This document shows, one piece after another, positions 23,350 through 33,904 of a stretch of 64,000 nt of DNA. The notes under the pieces were generated by a model. The model was not told the DNA's origin. It did no database searches and worked only from the letters and a program-made list of their open reading frames with translations. The stretch spans positions 74,190,907 to 74,254,906 of the forward strand of contig CM060733.1 of the NCBI GenBank assembly GCA_030704615.1, read 5' to 3'. Within the stretch, counting starts at the first letter, position 1. Every line of letters starts with the position of its first letter. The position numbers and the translations under genes were made by a program. This DNA is from Takakia lepidozioides. Taxonomy: Eukaryota > Streptophyta > Takakiopsida > Takakiales > Takakiaceae.

Positions 23350-26230
23350 ACACGTAATCAAAGCTACATAATAATTCTCGCACAGAACTGTATTCATCCC
23401 TTCGATTGATTGTACATGTACATGCATGTAGCTTATTTCTATGATTGATCAACGGTCTTGCAATAATCTCTCCATCTCTTTCTCTTGTCCCAGGGTTATT
23501 TCTCTCGAGATCAAATCAAACTGTCATGGGCGCTCTAAAAGATTGCTCGCCCTTGGCAGATGCAAAAGAGCACCGGAAGTGCAGAGCATTTGAGGTTTTT
23601 CTTGATAGCCCGCATGTTGGAGGTAGTTTGATTTGAGTTACTACAGTCTGATCATGAACACGACAGCAAGGAGAACTGTGGGTCGCAAGGGTAGGGCATG
23701 TTCATCGAGTTATCTACAATAGTTGATCAATAAAGCAACGAAGGTGGGCATATTGAAAAAGAGTCTCCATTCTTCCTAGAAAGACGGTTTCTCAAAGCTC
23801 GATGTCCACTGCAAGACGTTGCACACTGGTATGTACGCAAACACCTGACATGCATGCGTGCCAAGATGTTGTCTTGGACGGATCGACTAGTGAAACCCAC
23901 CACAGGTCTACTAGATCTGTTCAAACTTCGAAAGGTTTGTCAGTTCAAAGCACACACCATTTCTGGGTGGGGAACATGTCATTCGAGATAAGATCACCGA
24001 GGTTCTCTAGAAGTTATTTGACGTATCTAGATGTCAACATTGTCTCCTGACAGTGGATTCCTGCTACGTTTTGGAGGACGCATCACCTTATCGCTCTTTT
24101 GGGCTCGTCGCAGCATGTCACTGCTACGCCACCAGCACTGCGCACCACCGTAGCTCCCACCACCGTACCTTGCACCCTGTACGCTCGTCTGACCCCGCTC
24201 GTCTGGCCCCACCACTGCTGGATCGTACTTCTCTAGCGAGCGTGCCGGTTGTCGTCATTCTTCAAAGCTCCAAAAGTTTCCAAATCGTAGGTAGTTCTCG
24301 AATGTTCCAGAGCACACTGCCTCGTCGTTTTTCTTGAAGCGTCTAGAACTTTCCGCTATTTCTACGTCCTCCTACTGGGGGTCTCTGCGCAACTCTGGAA
24401 GAAATGGCCCATCATCCAGACGAGGCACCTGCCCTCATCATTCGGGCATTCCAGCAGCCCAGCCCACCTTTCATTGGCCGGGCCATTCGCCTTCGTCTTT
24501 CTGACCTTCAGGATCAACCCCTAGGAGGATTTGGGGACCCTTATTTATTTATTTATTATTCTAGCTCTGGTGCTTTGACACTACATAAGAAGGAGAAAAG
24601 AGTCATGAGGAAAAGGAAAATTTAAAGAAGCTCTCGTCCAGCGATTTAGACAGCAGACAGGAAGAGAACCATGTTTAGATATAGTGAATGTGTGGTTGGT
24701 AAGAGTCATCACCTCTGAAAGCTCCTATCCTCCCAAATTAGTAGGAGTTCGGGAATTGTTTGAGGAGAGAGAGGAGCCATGGGAGAGAGAAAATAAATTT
24801 CGATTCAGCCAAGGTGCCAAAGCGTCAGCAGCCTAAGAACGAGGAGCCTATGTTATATATATGCGAATAATGATGCATATGAAGATCTGCTGCTCTGGCT
24901 GCGGGGGCCACGTGAGCTAGGCACCTAAGTGAATGTTTGTAATGAGGAGGACCTTGGAAGTCAGAGATTTCGGTTTTATTGGAAGTGCTCACCATTTTAT
25001 TGGGGGCGGAGTTGGATACGAAGACCAACCCAATTCTAAGGCAGCGATTATGTAATGGAGTCTAAAGTATCTGTGCGAACCTAGCTGAGCTACTGACGAG
25101 GATGTGGGGATGCTCAAAGATTAGATGGATAATGCCATGAAGAATACTAGAAATTCAAAGCAAGAGAGGAACATTGTATAACTTGATCTAAACTGAAATC
25201 CATGCGGCGGCCTGCGAAGATGCCGTAGTCGACGCCTTGCTGCATTTCCTCCGACGTTGCACTGATGAGGTAGCGAAGGAAGATAGACTGTTGGGTAGTG
25301 ACTTGTTTGGGCCAGTTGAATGCCACCCCGGAACATGAGGATGGGTTTTGACCAGAAAAAAATCAACTTCAATTAGCAGCGGTCGTCTAGCTAGCAGAGA
25401 TAAGCGCAGGGCATCTCGCGGCCGTGCTCGGGGCAAAAGCTTCCGATCCCTCATTCGCACCCTCATGAAATTCATGATCGGCATGCGAGGGTAATCTTCC
25501 AAGTCCAAGCGCAGTACAAGCACTCAACAAGCTTGAAAAACCTACAAATGACAACAGGAAGATCCGCTGACTTTTCACCATCAGAGCTCCGAAGATTGCC
25601 AACAACCAAACTCCACAAATTGTGACAATCGCGCAGCACCCACATCATCCTCGACCGTCTCGTCCTCTCGTCACCCTCCGTCACCCCACCCGCGGCCGCC
25701 TTCGACGCACCTGCAGTTCGATGCATGAATACATCTATGTACGGATGCCAAATGGATGTCGTTGCCGTTTCAGAAATAGATCAAGACGCAAGGGTGCGCG
25801 AAGGGCCACCTGACAGTGGGGCGGAGCTGGTGGAGGCTCTGACTGGTGTGTCGATTCTGCAACTCTGCAAGACTACGTCGACTGGGAATCCAGCGGCTGT
25901 ATCCACTCGTGGAGCGAGAATCGTTCGAAAGAAAGAAACAAAACAAAGATCTTTCATATTCTAGGACGAGGACGTACTTACCGTAGTACACCAACCGTAC
26001 TGTGCTGGGAGAGAAAGGAGGAGGATGTTTATAGTTTTTATAATTACTCTGGGAGTAATTGGGTCTCGGCATGATAGCAGGGAGGACGTAACTGCAGGTC
26101 AATGCCGAGTTCTGGGAAGAGATGGAAGAAGGCTATGGAACAGTTGGGATACTTGTGGAAAGAGCCTGCTTTAACTCTGTGTGGCTCGTTTCGGTCATTC
26201 TTATAGCCTCTCATTGGAGTCGTAGAAACA
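23350..26230. other. Intergenic stretch, no recognised gene
   Basis: About 2.9 kb without a recognised gene. Short open frames (for example 24404-24625 and minus 25188-25523) have no family motif and no splice-consistent continuation. A TTTA-repeat lies near 24540-24560. This is the region upstream of the DUF579 gene and may include its promoter and a leader exon, but nothing specific can be pointed to. Confidence 0.5.
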
Positions 26231-26578
26231 GTTGAGCTGTGGGGATCAGTTTCAGAGTCTGTCAGCTTTGTCCATTGTCCACTGTGGGGTGCTTCACCTC
26301 CCTACCACCCATAAAGAGGTGTGGCTATCCAGGGGCCTGCAGAATTTGAAGTTGGGAGCTTTCGCCACTTTCTCGAATCCGTGTCCAGGGGCTCTCTGGG
26401 TGAAATTTGAAGATTGAAACACAGATTTTGCTCCAGTGCAGATCCATTTCTCTGTCGTGGAACACTCTATTTGAGCTGCTGCCGAGGTTTCGTTTGTAGA
26501 CAGGAACGACAGTCTGAAGGAATCCCAAAGACAGACGGATAATTTTTCTTATTGGGGCGGGCCGGGGTAGAGAGGGGG

Positions 26579-27991
26579 ATGGCCAAGGGCGTGTGTCTTT
26601 CGGCCATCAAGTCAGGTAGAAGGGGCCATTTCATTCCACTGATAGTCATACCTTCAGTGGTTTCAGCAGGGCTGCTAGCTCTCTTGGTGATGTGGACAGC
26701 ATTTAGGCTCTCATACTCGTCGCACTTGATTCTACCGCGAGGTGATGTCTTCATTGGCCGTTCTCTCTCTGCTCAAAGGGATCTAATCTCAATGATTCCT
26801 CAAGAAGTTGCTCTTGCTCTCCTGTATTTTGCGACTACCAAGGAAGTCCCCCAGCAATCCAAGGAAGAAATCTCGCTGACCTTGCAGGTTTTGTTGGAGA
26901 GGGCACCATGCAACTTCCTCGTGTTTGGAATGTGGCATGATAGTTTGTTGTGGGCTACTTTTAATTATGGAGGCCGCACTGTCTTCCTCGACGAAAGCCA
27001 GGTGACCTAATCGCACACAATACCCAACATGTTCACGCTTGCTATAACCAATCAGACCGACCTCAAAAGCTCGGGCGTTTACATAACATTTTCTGTTTGG
27101 GATTCAGGACTGGATCAATCATATGAGAGCGAGGCATCCGGAGCTAGAGACTTACAAGGTGGACTACGGAACAAGTCTCGGCAAAGCCTCCAGACTGCTG
27201 TCTTCCGCGAAAGAGACCCGAGCCACCGTTTGTCAGCCTAATCGGCCTATAGAAAATTCTCTGTGCCGGCTTGCACTATCAACTCAGCTGCCCAGAGAAC
27301 TGCTTTTGATGCAATGGGACGTCATAATGATAGACGGACCCCGCAGCTACAAGGATCCATCATTTCCGGGCCGAATGAGCCCTATCTTTACTTCAGCTGT
27401 GATGGCCCGCACAAGGACTGCTCCAGGTACCTGCTTTACTTGTACACTGTACAACTTCTTTTAACAAATTTACTGGAGCATATGGCATACATACTACTTC
27501 AGTTGTGGGAGGACACCAGTCCGAAGGAGAAGGATGCTGAATCAGTTGACGGATCTTGGTTGGGCTAGGTTTCGTAGCTCAAAGATGCCTGGATTCTCAT
27601 CTGAAAGCAGTGCAAGTGCTACTGTATGTTCTGCAAACATTCAGCAATTGGGAACTAAAGTATCAAACTGCCAGATCTTCTTCAGCAAATGAGTGATTTG
27701 CTTTGCAGATGACATTGCCTTTAGGGGCTCCTACAAACCTAGTCAAAGAAACATAGATACTTACCATGTGATAGGATCCACATATGAGACAAACCTTTTC
27801 TGTACAACTGACTTCTCTTTGGAACTATGATGGCAGGGCACACTGACATATTTCTTCATGATTTTTCCCGGCCAGTGGAGAACGAATATGGCCGAGAATT
27901 TTTGTGTGAAAGCAATCTGGTCCAGAGCATGGGGGATCTTTGGCACTTCCAAATATACCGTAGTAATTCATCACAATTCTGTGCAGACTGA
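26579..27991 (+). CDS. DUF579 (IRX15/GXM-type) glucuronoxylan methyltransferase-like protein, three exons
   Basis: Exons 26579-27001, 27108-27426 and 27837-27991, all GT-AG with matching phases (0, then 1), encode 298 residues. The start is the first in-frame ATG (26579). Residues about 19-45 are a hydrophobic segment, as expected of a type II Golgi membrane protein. The S-adenosylmethionine-binding block NFLVFGMWHDSLLWATF lies at about 112-128 and GGRTVFLDE follows. WDVIMIDGP is near 211-219, then PGRMSPIFTSAVMAR. The last exon reads HTDIFLHDFSRPVEN and ends after WHFQI. Relatives either methylate glucuronic acid on xylan (GXM) or are needed for xylan deposition (IRX15); which applies here cannot be decided. 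No stop or shift: this is a living host gene in a TE-dense region. Confidence 0.92.
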
Positions 27992-28424
27992 TGGCTTGCT
28001 TGAGGCCTTCTGTAGCTCGTCCTTCTACACTTATGGGAGCTGCAAATTTGATCAACTATAGAATCTTTGTCAATTTCTGCACTGGCAAGGTAAGTAGATT
28101 GTTTGCAGGAGTTAGGCTATATACTGGGGAGGTCAGTAGAGTCACCTAAGATGGAGTCACTAAATCCTCACTAAATGGTAGAGTTTTATGTTTGTAAGTT
28201 TTCTTTTTATTCGCTAGTGAAGCAAACTTTATCCCAACCTACTGTTACCTCACCTGACAACTCCTTCACAACTGAACCCTGGTTGGTGTGCACAATGTCC
28301 ACCTTATTGATCACGAGAAGTTTGTATGTAGAGCTTTGTGCTGCTGTCAATGCTCCTCAAATATTGGGGATTAACTAAGACGAAGTTTTTGATTTGATTT
28401 GAGAAACAGAAGACAGTCCAGGCT
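27992..28424 (+). other. 3' flank of the DUF579 gene
   Basis: 3' untranslated and intergenic sequence; no further exon with family similarity and no repeat recognised. Confidence 0.4.
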
Positions 28425-28525
28425 GAGATTATGTCCAACTATGGACTAGGTAGCCAGGGAGGCGAGACCGGCTACGGGGTGTAGCCGGTCAAGCCTCCCC
28501 GTCTACCGGACATAACCGAGGTTGT
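28425..28525. repeat. Long hairpin-forming inverted repeat
   Basis: GGGAGGC and GACCGGCTAC on the left pair with GTAGCCGGTC and GCCTCCC on the right around a five-base loop. An outer pair ATTATGTCC/GGACATAA adds to the stem. It may be a small fold-back element or the remnant of a MITE; no target duplication was found. Confidence 0.6.
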
Positions 28526-28545
28526 TGGATGACAATAATCCTTAA

Positions 28546-28642
28546 GGATGGCTGTCAGTCATCCAAGTGCTGTAGTAGAATTAAACGCTGCCACGTAGGC
28601 AAAATGCCTCCAAACCTTGGTTAAGCGAATGACAGCCATGAA
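28546..28642. repeat. Short fold-back repeat
   Basis: ATGGCTGTCA near 28547 is repeated inverted as TGACAGCCAT near 28632, with unrelated sequence between. Beyond this, 28643-29300 holds no gene that I can support. Confidence 0.4.
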
Positions 28643-29299
28643 AATGGCCTACATGCCAATAAGTTTTGGGTGGAAGTACTGTTTTCAGTCTCTATCTTAA
28701 ACTATTGTTTGTATTCCCCTGTCAGCTGACGTGTCTGATTTTAGCTCATGCCTTCTGGTTAACCCTTAACCGACCACCACCACTGTCCGTTTTGGTCGGC
28801 CAGCCCAAAATGCATACATACTGGGATGGATAAGGCCATAACTTCCTGCCCTGAATCATCCACAGAAATGGATCTTACAGAAATGTTCCTATTTTTCAGA
28901 GAGTTTCACCATTGCAATTGGCAGAATATAACAAAATGTTAATGTTGTTTTTTCACATGGCCACCAATTTCACCCCCAAAAAAAGCTTTGACCAAGGTAA
29001 AATGGGGGGTTTTTTATTTTTCCTGTGGGAATGCCCGACATATTCACACTCCTGGGCACTCACACCATGCACTCAAGAATTTGTAGCCCAATATGTTGGG
29101 GGTCCTTTGTATGTCAAATTGGAGGGGTAAAAATGCATTTCTTGTACACTAGTTTGCAATGTCGCCCATGGGATCTTTTTTTCAATTTCCTGAAACATAA
29201 TTCCTACGGTGAGGTGATGCTCTGCAGCAATGCAGAGACAACGGTGAAATTGTTTTTGGATTCTGCAAAATTGTCAGGCTCAGATCTGCTATCGAACAG

Positions 29300-30170
29300 T
29301 TTTTGGCTTGCATCCCAGCTCAGGCTGTTATGGCCGGAGCAGGTAGCACTTTCCGGCGGGGTTTTGGGGGGCCACGTCGCCAAAACCCCCAAAAACGACG
29401 CGGGCCCTTACAAAAGAACACGAAGAGACCCCCCGTGGCGAAGAAGTGGGTAGTGCACCCGTTTTCACTCCCACTCTGGATTCTGCTGGCCAACCGTCAT
29501 GCCCAACCGTCAACACCCTCCCTCACAACGCAAAGACACATTCCCAAGAGCTGCGGGGGGATTGAACCCCCTGATCTGCCCAGTATGCAGAAAAGCCCCC
29601 CCCCAAGCAGCCAGGAAACCCAAACAACAAGACCCCAAAAACTGCCACCAGCCCCCCATGCCCAAAAGTCAGAGAACCAACCAACCAAAGAAACAGCAAA
29701 ACCCAGCCACAACCAGCCCCCCAAACCCAAAGCTCAATGAAGCAACCAACCCCTACAACACAAACCCTGCCATTGCCAGCCCATCATGCCCACCTTACCA
29801 TTGAAGAAACAACCAACCAACCACTTGAGCAACACCTGCAACCCCCCCCCCCCACACCTGTTTCCTATTCAACAAGACCTCCCCACACCAGGCAGCACCC
29901 GACGATGGACAACACACACTCCTCGTCATAAACTGATCGGCAACCTTCCGCACCACTCCTCACCCTCCCCATGAAGACATAACCAGAACAGACACAGTCT
30001 GCATGTCAATAGCACCTCCCTGCCAACAGGATACACAAATCAGTGAACACCATGCACCACATCATGTCAACTCCCCACCGCCCACACAAACATGCATACA
30101 GGCAACACTTGGTAATGCTACACAAAATACCATGCACCCTTCACCTTGCCCGAATGCAGTGGGCATCATG
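29300..30170. other. Low-complexity C/A-rich flank of the piggyBac relic
   Basis: Plus-strand frames give proline/glutamine-rich low-complexity peptides with no domain. A G-run/C-run inverted pair (TTTTGGGGG and CCCCCAAAA) is at 29350-29385. It lies downstream of the piggyBac C-terminus and is probably its 3' untranslated part. Confidence 0.4.
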
Positions 30171-31570
30171 CTAGCAACCACCAAGGCACAGAAACTGCCC
30201 CCCACATTGAGGACAGTAGTAGTGGGTTCTCTTGCGGCACTGCCCACACAAATGGCGAAGAGGACTGTGCAAGCACTGATGCACATGGGTATGCCACCCA
30301 CTGTCATAAACGGAGGTCATCTCCAAGTTCGCCCAAGTGCCACCAGTCAAAGATTGCGCCATCACCAAATTGAATTCGAGATGGCATATGGGACGCTTAC
30401 CCATGGCCCTCATATGTGTTGAATGCAAAACATAAGCGTTCACCATGGTGGTATCCAATAGAAAGAAAAAAACGCGATGCCACCACTTGTGGGTCTTCAA
30501 TTGACAGCTATAGGCCCCACGCAACTGATCATGCACATCAACGCCCCTCATGTACGTCTGGTATTGGACATGCATGGGCACTGAGAGAACAGCCACTCTG
30601 TTGTTCCCCATTAACCGCCAAACAGTGACTGGAGAGTTCGGCCCACAAGCAGGTCGAGCAGCCTGCAGGCCCTCCATTCTTTCCACAGTAGACATCAAAG
30701 TCATACACATATGCAGACTTAGCATCCGCCAGTGCCCAAATTTTAATGCCCCACTTCACGGGCTTTTTCGGCATGTACTGCCGAATTGCGCAGTACTTGC
30801 CTTTGTAACGAATCATCACCTCATCCATTGTCAGCATCTTCCCCAAATTCCAGTGCATCTTGCACCTACTTACAATCTCATCGCAGGTCCACCTCACCTT
30901 CCCCAGTTTGTCATACAAAGGGCTAGTACGATCAGTGATCAGCAGATGCAGGCACCGGAGAATGGCCTCAAACCTGTCTCGGCACATCACCTTTCTAATC
31001 ACTGAGCATGCGAAGAAGATCTCGCTGGACTGCCAGTAGCACCTCGTGTTCGGCAACTTCTTCAAGCCCATGAAGAGACAAATTCCCACCCCAAGCTCGC
31101 AGGTCTGGGACAGTGAGAGGCACCCATCCAAGCCCACCCCAAGTACCATTTCAGACTTCTTCATATGTGTAGTGATTCATCTCCCTGTAAATGTGTTGCA
31201 GCACAACTGGCCTTCAAAATAAATGAAAAAATGACAGGATACTGGCTCCTCTCATGTCCGCCACTGTTGGCCCAGGCTTGGAACCTCGAAATGCCTCCCT
31301 ATCCCCTAAGAAAGTACTCTCAGTACACTCCCATTCTGATGCAGCAAACAACTGGGCGAATGAGGGAGTGTTCTCTGCAGGTACATCCTCCAGCTCCATA
31401 TCCCCAGTGTCACAGTCATCATATTTCACACTATTACCCTCATATGCATTCAAGGCATCTACCCCATCATCAATATCATCTTGCAGACCCCCCCTCTCCA
31501 AAGTCGTATGCAGGGAACTCAAGAGGTTCAAACCAGTCCTCACAAACACTGGCTGACAACTCCAACACAC
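30171..31570 (-). pseudogene. piggyBac (DDE_Tnp_1_7) transposase relic
   Basis: Minus strand. An acidic N-terminus leads to SILSFFHLF (31215). LFMGLKKLPNTRCYW is near 31040-31080, then RDRFEAILRCLHLL, MTMDEVMI-like and RQYMPKKPVKWGIKIWAL near 30730-30780. After a shift comes YMRGVDVHDQLRGAYSCQ and HKWWHRVFFFLLDT (about 30440-30560). It ends in a cysteine-rich C-terminus (C-x2-C...C-x2-C near 30180-30240), as in piggyBac-derived proteins. Frames shift near 31090 and 30700, and a TGA stands for tryptophan near 31150. No TTAA-flanked termini could be assigned. Confidence 0.88.
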
Positions 31571-31805
31571 CCCTCTCCCCCATGTCTACGACTAACCACT
31601 TCACATTCCCCTTGTCATAGGTTTTCAGGTTAATACCATGCACCCACGCATGCTCACGCTGCATCCTCACTTGCCACTCCCAAGTCACTACATGTCTACC
31701 AGTTTGTGAATTGTTAGAAGAACCGCCGCACACACTGTCGTCAAGCAGTTGTGACCACTCTGGCACATCCGGCAAAGACTCCACACCAAAAACCTCCAGT
31801 CTGAT

Positions 31806-31992
31806 ACAGCTAGTCACAGCCTTACACAGCCTTACACAGCCTATCACAGCCTATCACAGTCTATCACAGCCCGACACAGCCTGACACAGCTTCACACAGC
31901 CAGTCACAGCCCGACACAGTCCGACACAGCTAGTCACAGCTCGGCACAATCACAGCCCGACACAGTTTGGCACAGCCCATCACAGCATTCAC
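31806..31992 (+). repeat. Minisatellite of CACAGC-type 11-mers
   Basis: About 17 tandem copies of a 10-11 base unit close to CACAGCCTATC or CACAGCCCGAC, with substitutions. It is non-coding, just upstream of the piggyBac N-terminus. Confidence 0.85.
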
Positions 31993-32522
31993 AGGGAACG
32001 GTTATTATTGGCAAGGAATGACTATGTGGGAACGACATCTGCCGAGGGAACGTGCATTTTGTCTTGAATGACAATTAGTTAGTTAGGCGGTTAGAAGAGC
32101 TTGCAGGTAGAATAGGCAGAGTAGTAAGGACACTTCTTGGATCACGACTTGGTCATCGGGGGAAGGAAGCACGAACAGGGGCGCAAGGATGGAGAGCACG
32201 GTGAAGGAGGAGAGACAATTTGTTGATGTTTGATTCATGCAAGCTGTAGAGTCGTAATGTAGAGCAGATTAGAGACACCATGGCTTCGGCCTGATACTTG
32301 ATAGATATTAATCTAATACATACTTCATACTCACACTGTGTAGAGATACCTGAGTGAAGCTGTGGAATGAATGGATGAGTGGATGGAACCTGGTAGATTG
32401 CTGAAGCATATATATATATATACAATCCGATACTTAATTATAGATAGTAAGGTAACTTGCTAACATGAATGCGAGAAGGAATACAAATAGGAAGCACCCC
32501 CATGATACACTAGCTGTAGGTC
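31993..32522. other. 5' flank of the gypsy-like element
   Basis: About 530 bp with a TATATATATATA run at 32408-32421. It may be the LTR and leader of the element below; I could not find a primer-binding site or matching 3' LTR. Confidence 0.35.
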
Positions 32523-33212
32523 ATGACTGATTGTTCTGAGTGGGCTGAGTGCTTAGAGATTTCCAACTCTTCTATCTTGGAGTTCTCACCTCGGATAGCG
32601 AAGGGATGGGTGAGTAAAAGCCGCTCGACATTTGGCGACCATACTGGGGAACTGAGTCAAGAACAACCAGATGTGACAGGCATCTGGTGGGATCATGGTG
32701 GTTGGAGAATTAAAGTATTTGATGTGAATCAAATTCCCTGTGAAACTGAGAAAGAAAGATTGTCCAAACAATTCTTTCAGAGGTTCTTGGAATTGCCAAA
32801 CGGTTGCAAAGAAAACATTCTTAAGAGAGTGCATGATCCTGAGTGGGGTCTGGAGAAAGGAGTGATAAAGATTTATCAAGTGGCATGTAGAGGGAGAGCA
32901 AGTTGGTTACCAACGCTGGTTTATGTGATAGCATTGCCATCCATTAAACGAGTGGAGTTTGAAAGATGGGAGAAACGGAAAGTGAATGTTTATACTCATA
33001 TGCATGAAGAACTTGTACTGGTAAAGAATTGGATTCCTAAGGATATCCAGTGGATCAAACTTACACCAAGAACAGCTTTTCAGACGTGCTTGCCATATGG
33101 TCATATGGTAACGGAGTCTTCTAGTATAGCCAAGGGTGCATTAAAGCTTGAAAGAAATCCAGGCATATACGAGAGATACTACAGAAGAGAGTTTTGGTTA
33201 TTGCCTCATTAA
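32523..33212 (+). CDS. Unrecognised 229-residue ORF at the 5' end of a gypsy-like element
   Basis: An intact ORF from ATG to TAA. It is rich in Trp, Lys and Glu, with no transmembrane segment and no zinc knuckle. Notable stretches are WWDHGGWRIKVFD and WERWEKRKVNVY-like basic/aromatic runs in the middle third. It is followed after 20 bases by the ATG of the next ORF (33233), which starts the gag-like region. It could be an accessory ORF of this retroelement family or a captured gene. I do not recognise it. Confidence 0.5.
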   Translation: MTDCSEWAECLEISNSSILEFSPRIAKGWVSKSRSTFGDHTGELSQEQPDVTGIWWDHGGWRIKVFDVNQIPCETEKERLSKQFFQRFLELPNGCKENILKRVHDPEWGLEKGVIKIYQVACRGRASWLPTLVYVIALPSIKRVEFERWEKRKVNVYTHMHEELVLVKNWIPKDIQWIKLTPRTAFQTCLPYGHMVTESSSIAKGALKLERNPGIYERYYRREFWLLPH

Positions 33213-33232
33213 AGATATGAAAGACATGGGAC

Positions 33233-33474
33233 ATGAGTGATGAAAGAGAAGCTAGACTCCACAGATATTCAGCAAAAAGAGAAAGTTATTTGAAAGCTAA
33301 TTATCCATATCTTTGGGAGAGAGGAATAGACATAGGGGAATCATCTGGACCTCTCACACCATTAAGACCAGAGAGTACATCACCCATACCGGAAGAACCA
33401 GAGTTGGATGCCACTCCTTCTTATTCTTTACAAGAAAGATTAAGGGATTTGGTACAGGAATAAGATCAGCCACG
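33233..33474 (+). pseudogene. gag-like ORF, 5' part, interrupted by the MULE-type element
   Basis: ATG at 33233. The frame runs to a TAA at 33461-33463 and on into the target duplication ATCAGCCACG (33465-33474). The same frame continues after the second copy of the duplication at 51026-51035 (QPRGERSEV onwards). Highly charged N-terminus (MSDEREARLHRYSAKRE). It is the 5' piece of the gag at 51036-52463. Confidence 0.75.
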
Positions 33475-33530
33475 GGGATTGCTAAACCGTGAGCAGATTC
33501 CGTGAGCAGAATTCTGCTCACGGATCTGCA
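33475..33530 (+). repeat. Element A left terminal inverted repeat
   Basis: GGGATTGCTAAACC followed by two GTGAGCAGA motifs. The second is part of a perfect 24-base palindrome centred on GAATTC (CCGTGAGCAGAA and its complement). Confidence 0.8.
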
Positions 33531-33619
33531 TGTGCTCACCTATAACCGCGAACACCTATTCGGCCTAGAGGACCTATTACTGCGGGTTGTTTCAAGTATA
33601 TCATGCATACGTCATTCAT

Positions 33620-33720
33620 TGTTATGGATGAACGATGGATGAACGATGGATGAATGGGGGATGAAAGGATGTTCGACGAATGGTACATGGATGAATGTAG
33701 TTTCTAGATGAATGCAAAAC
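33620..33720 (+). repeat. Subterminal GGATGAATG repeats, left end of element A
   Basis: Irregular tandem copies of ATGGATGAACG or ATGGATGAATG. The same motif occurs reversed at 50757-50840 inside the right end and, in this orientation, at 55690-56060 inside the left end of element B. Confidence 0.75.
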
Positions 33721-33904
33721 TAAGATACATTTTTCAGTAGTGGTTGCTAAATCCCCCTACCTCTAGAGTGAACTTCTGCCCACTGGTGAGGGTTGTGATT
33801 GTCCTTTCATCAACAATCAGAAGTCGACATAGTTGCTGACACACATTTGCAAAGAAGATGGAGAGGCCATTTGGTGCTTCAAAGGAAATTGTTTAACTAA
33901 AGAT

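Noticed and set aside
29560-29600. tRNA-like T-arm (GGGGGTTCAATCCCCC on the minus strand)
   Set aside because: No acceptor stem, D-arm or anticodon arm could be built around it; likely chance in a C-rich stretch.
29300-29980. Plus-strand Pro/Gln-rich protein
   Set aside because: Low-complexity composition only; position fits the 3' flank of the minus-strand piggyBac relic.
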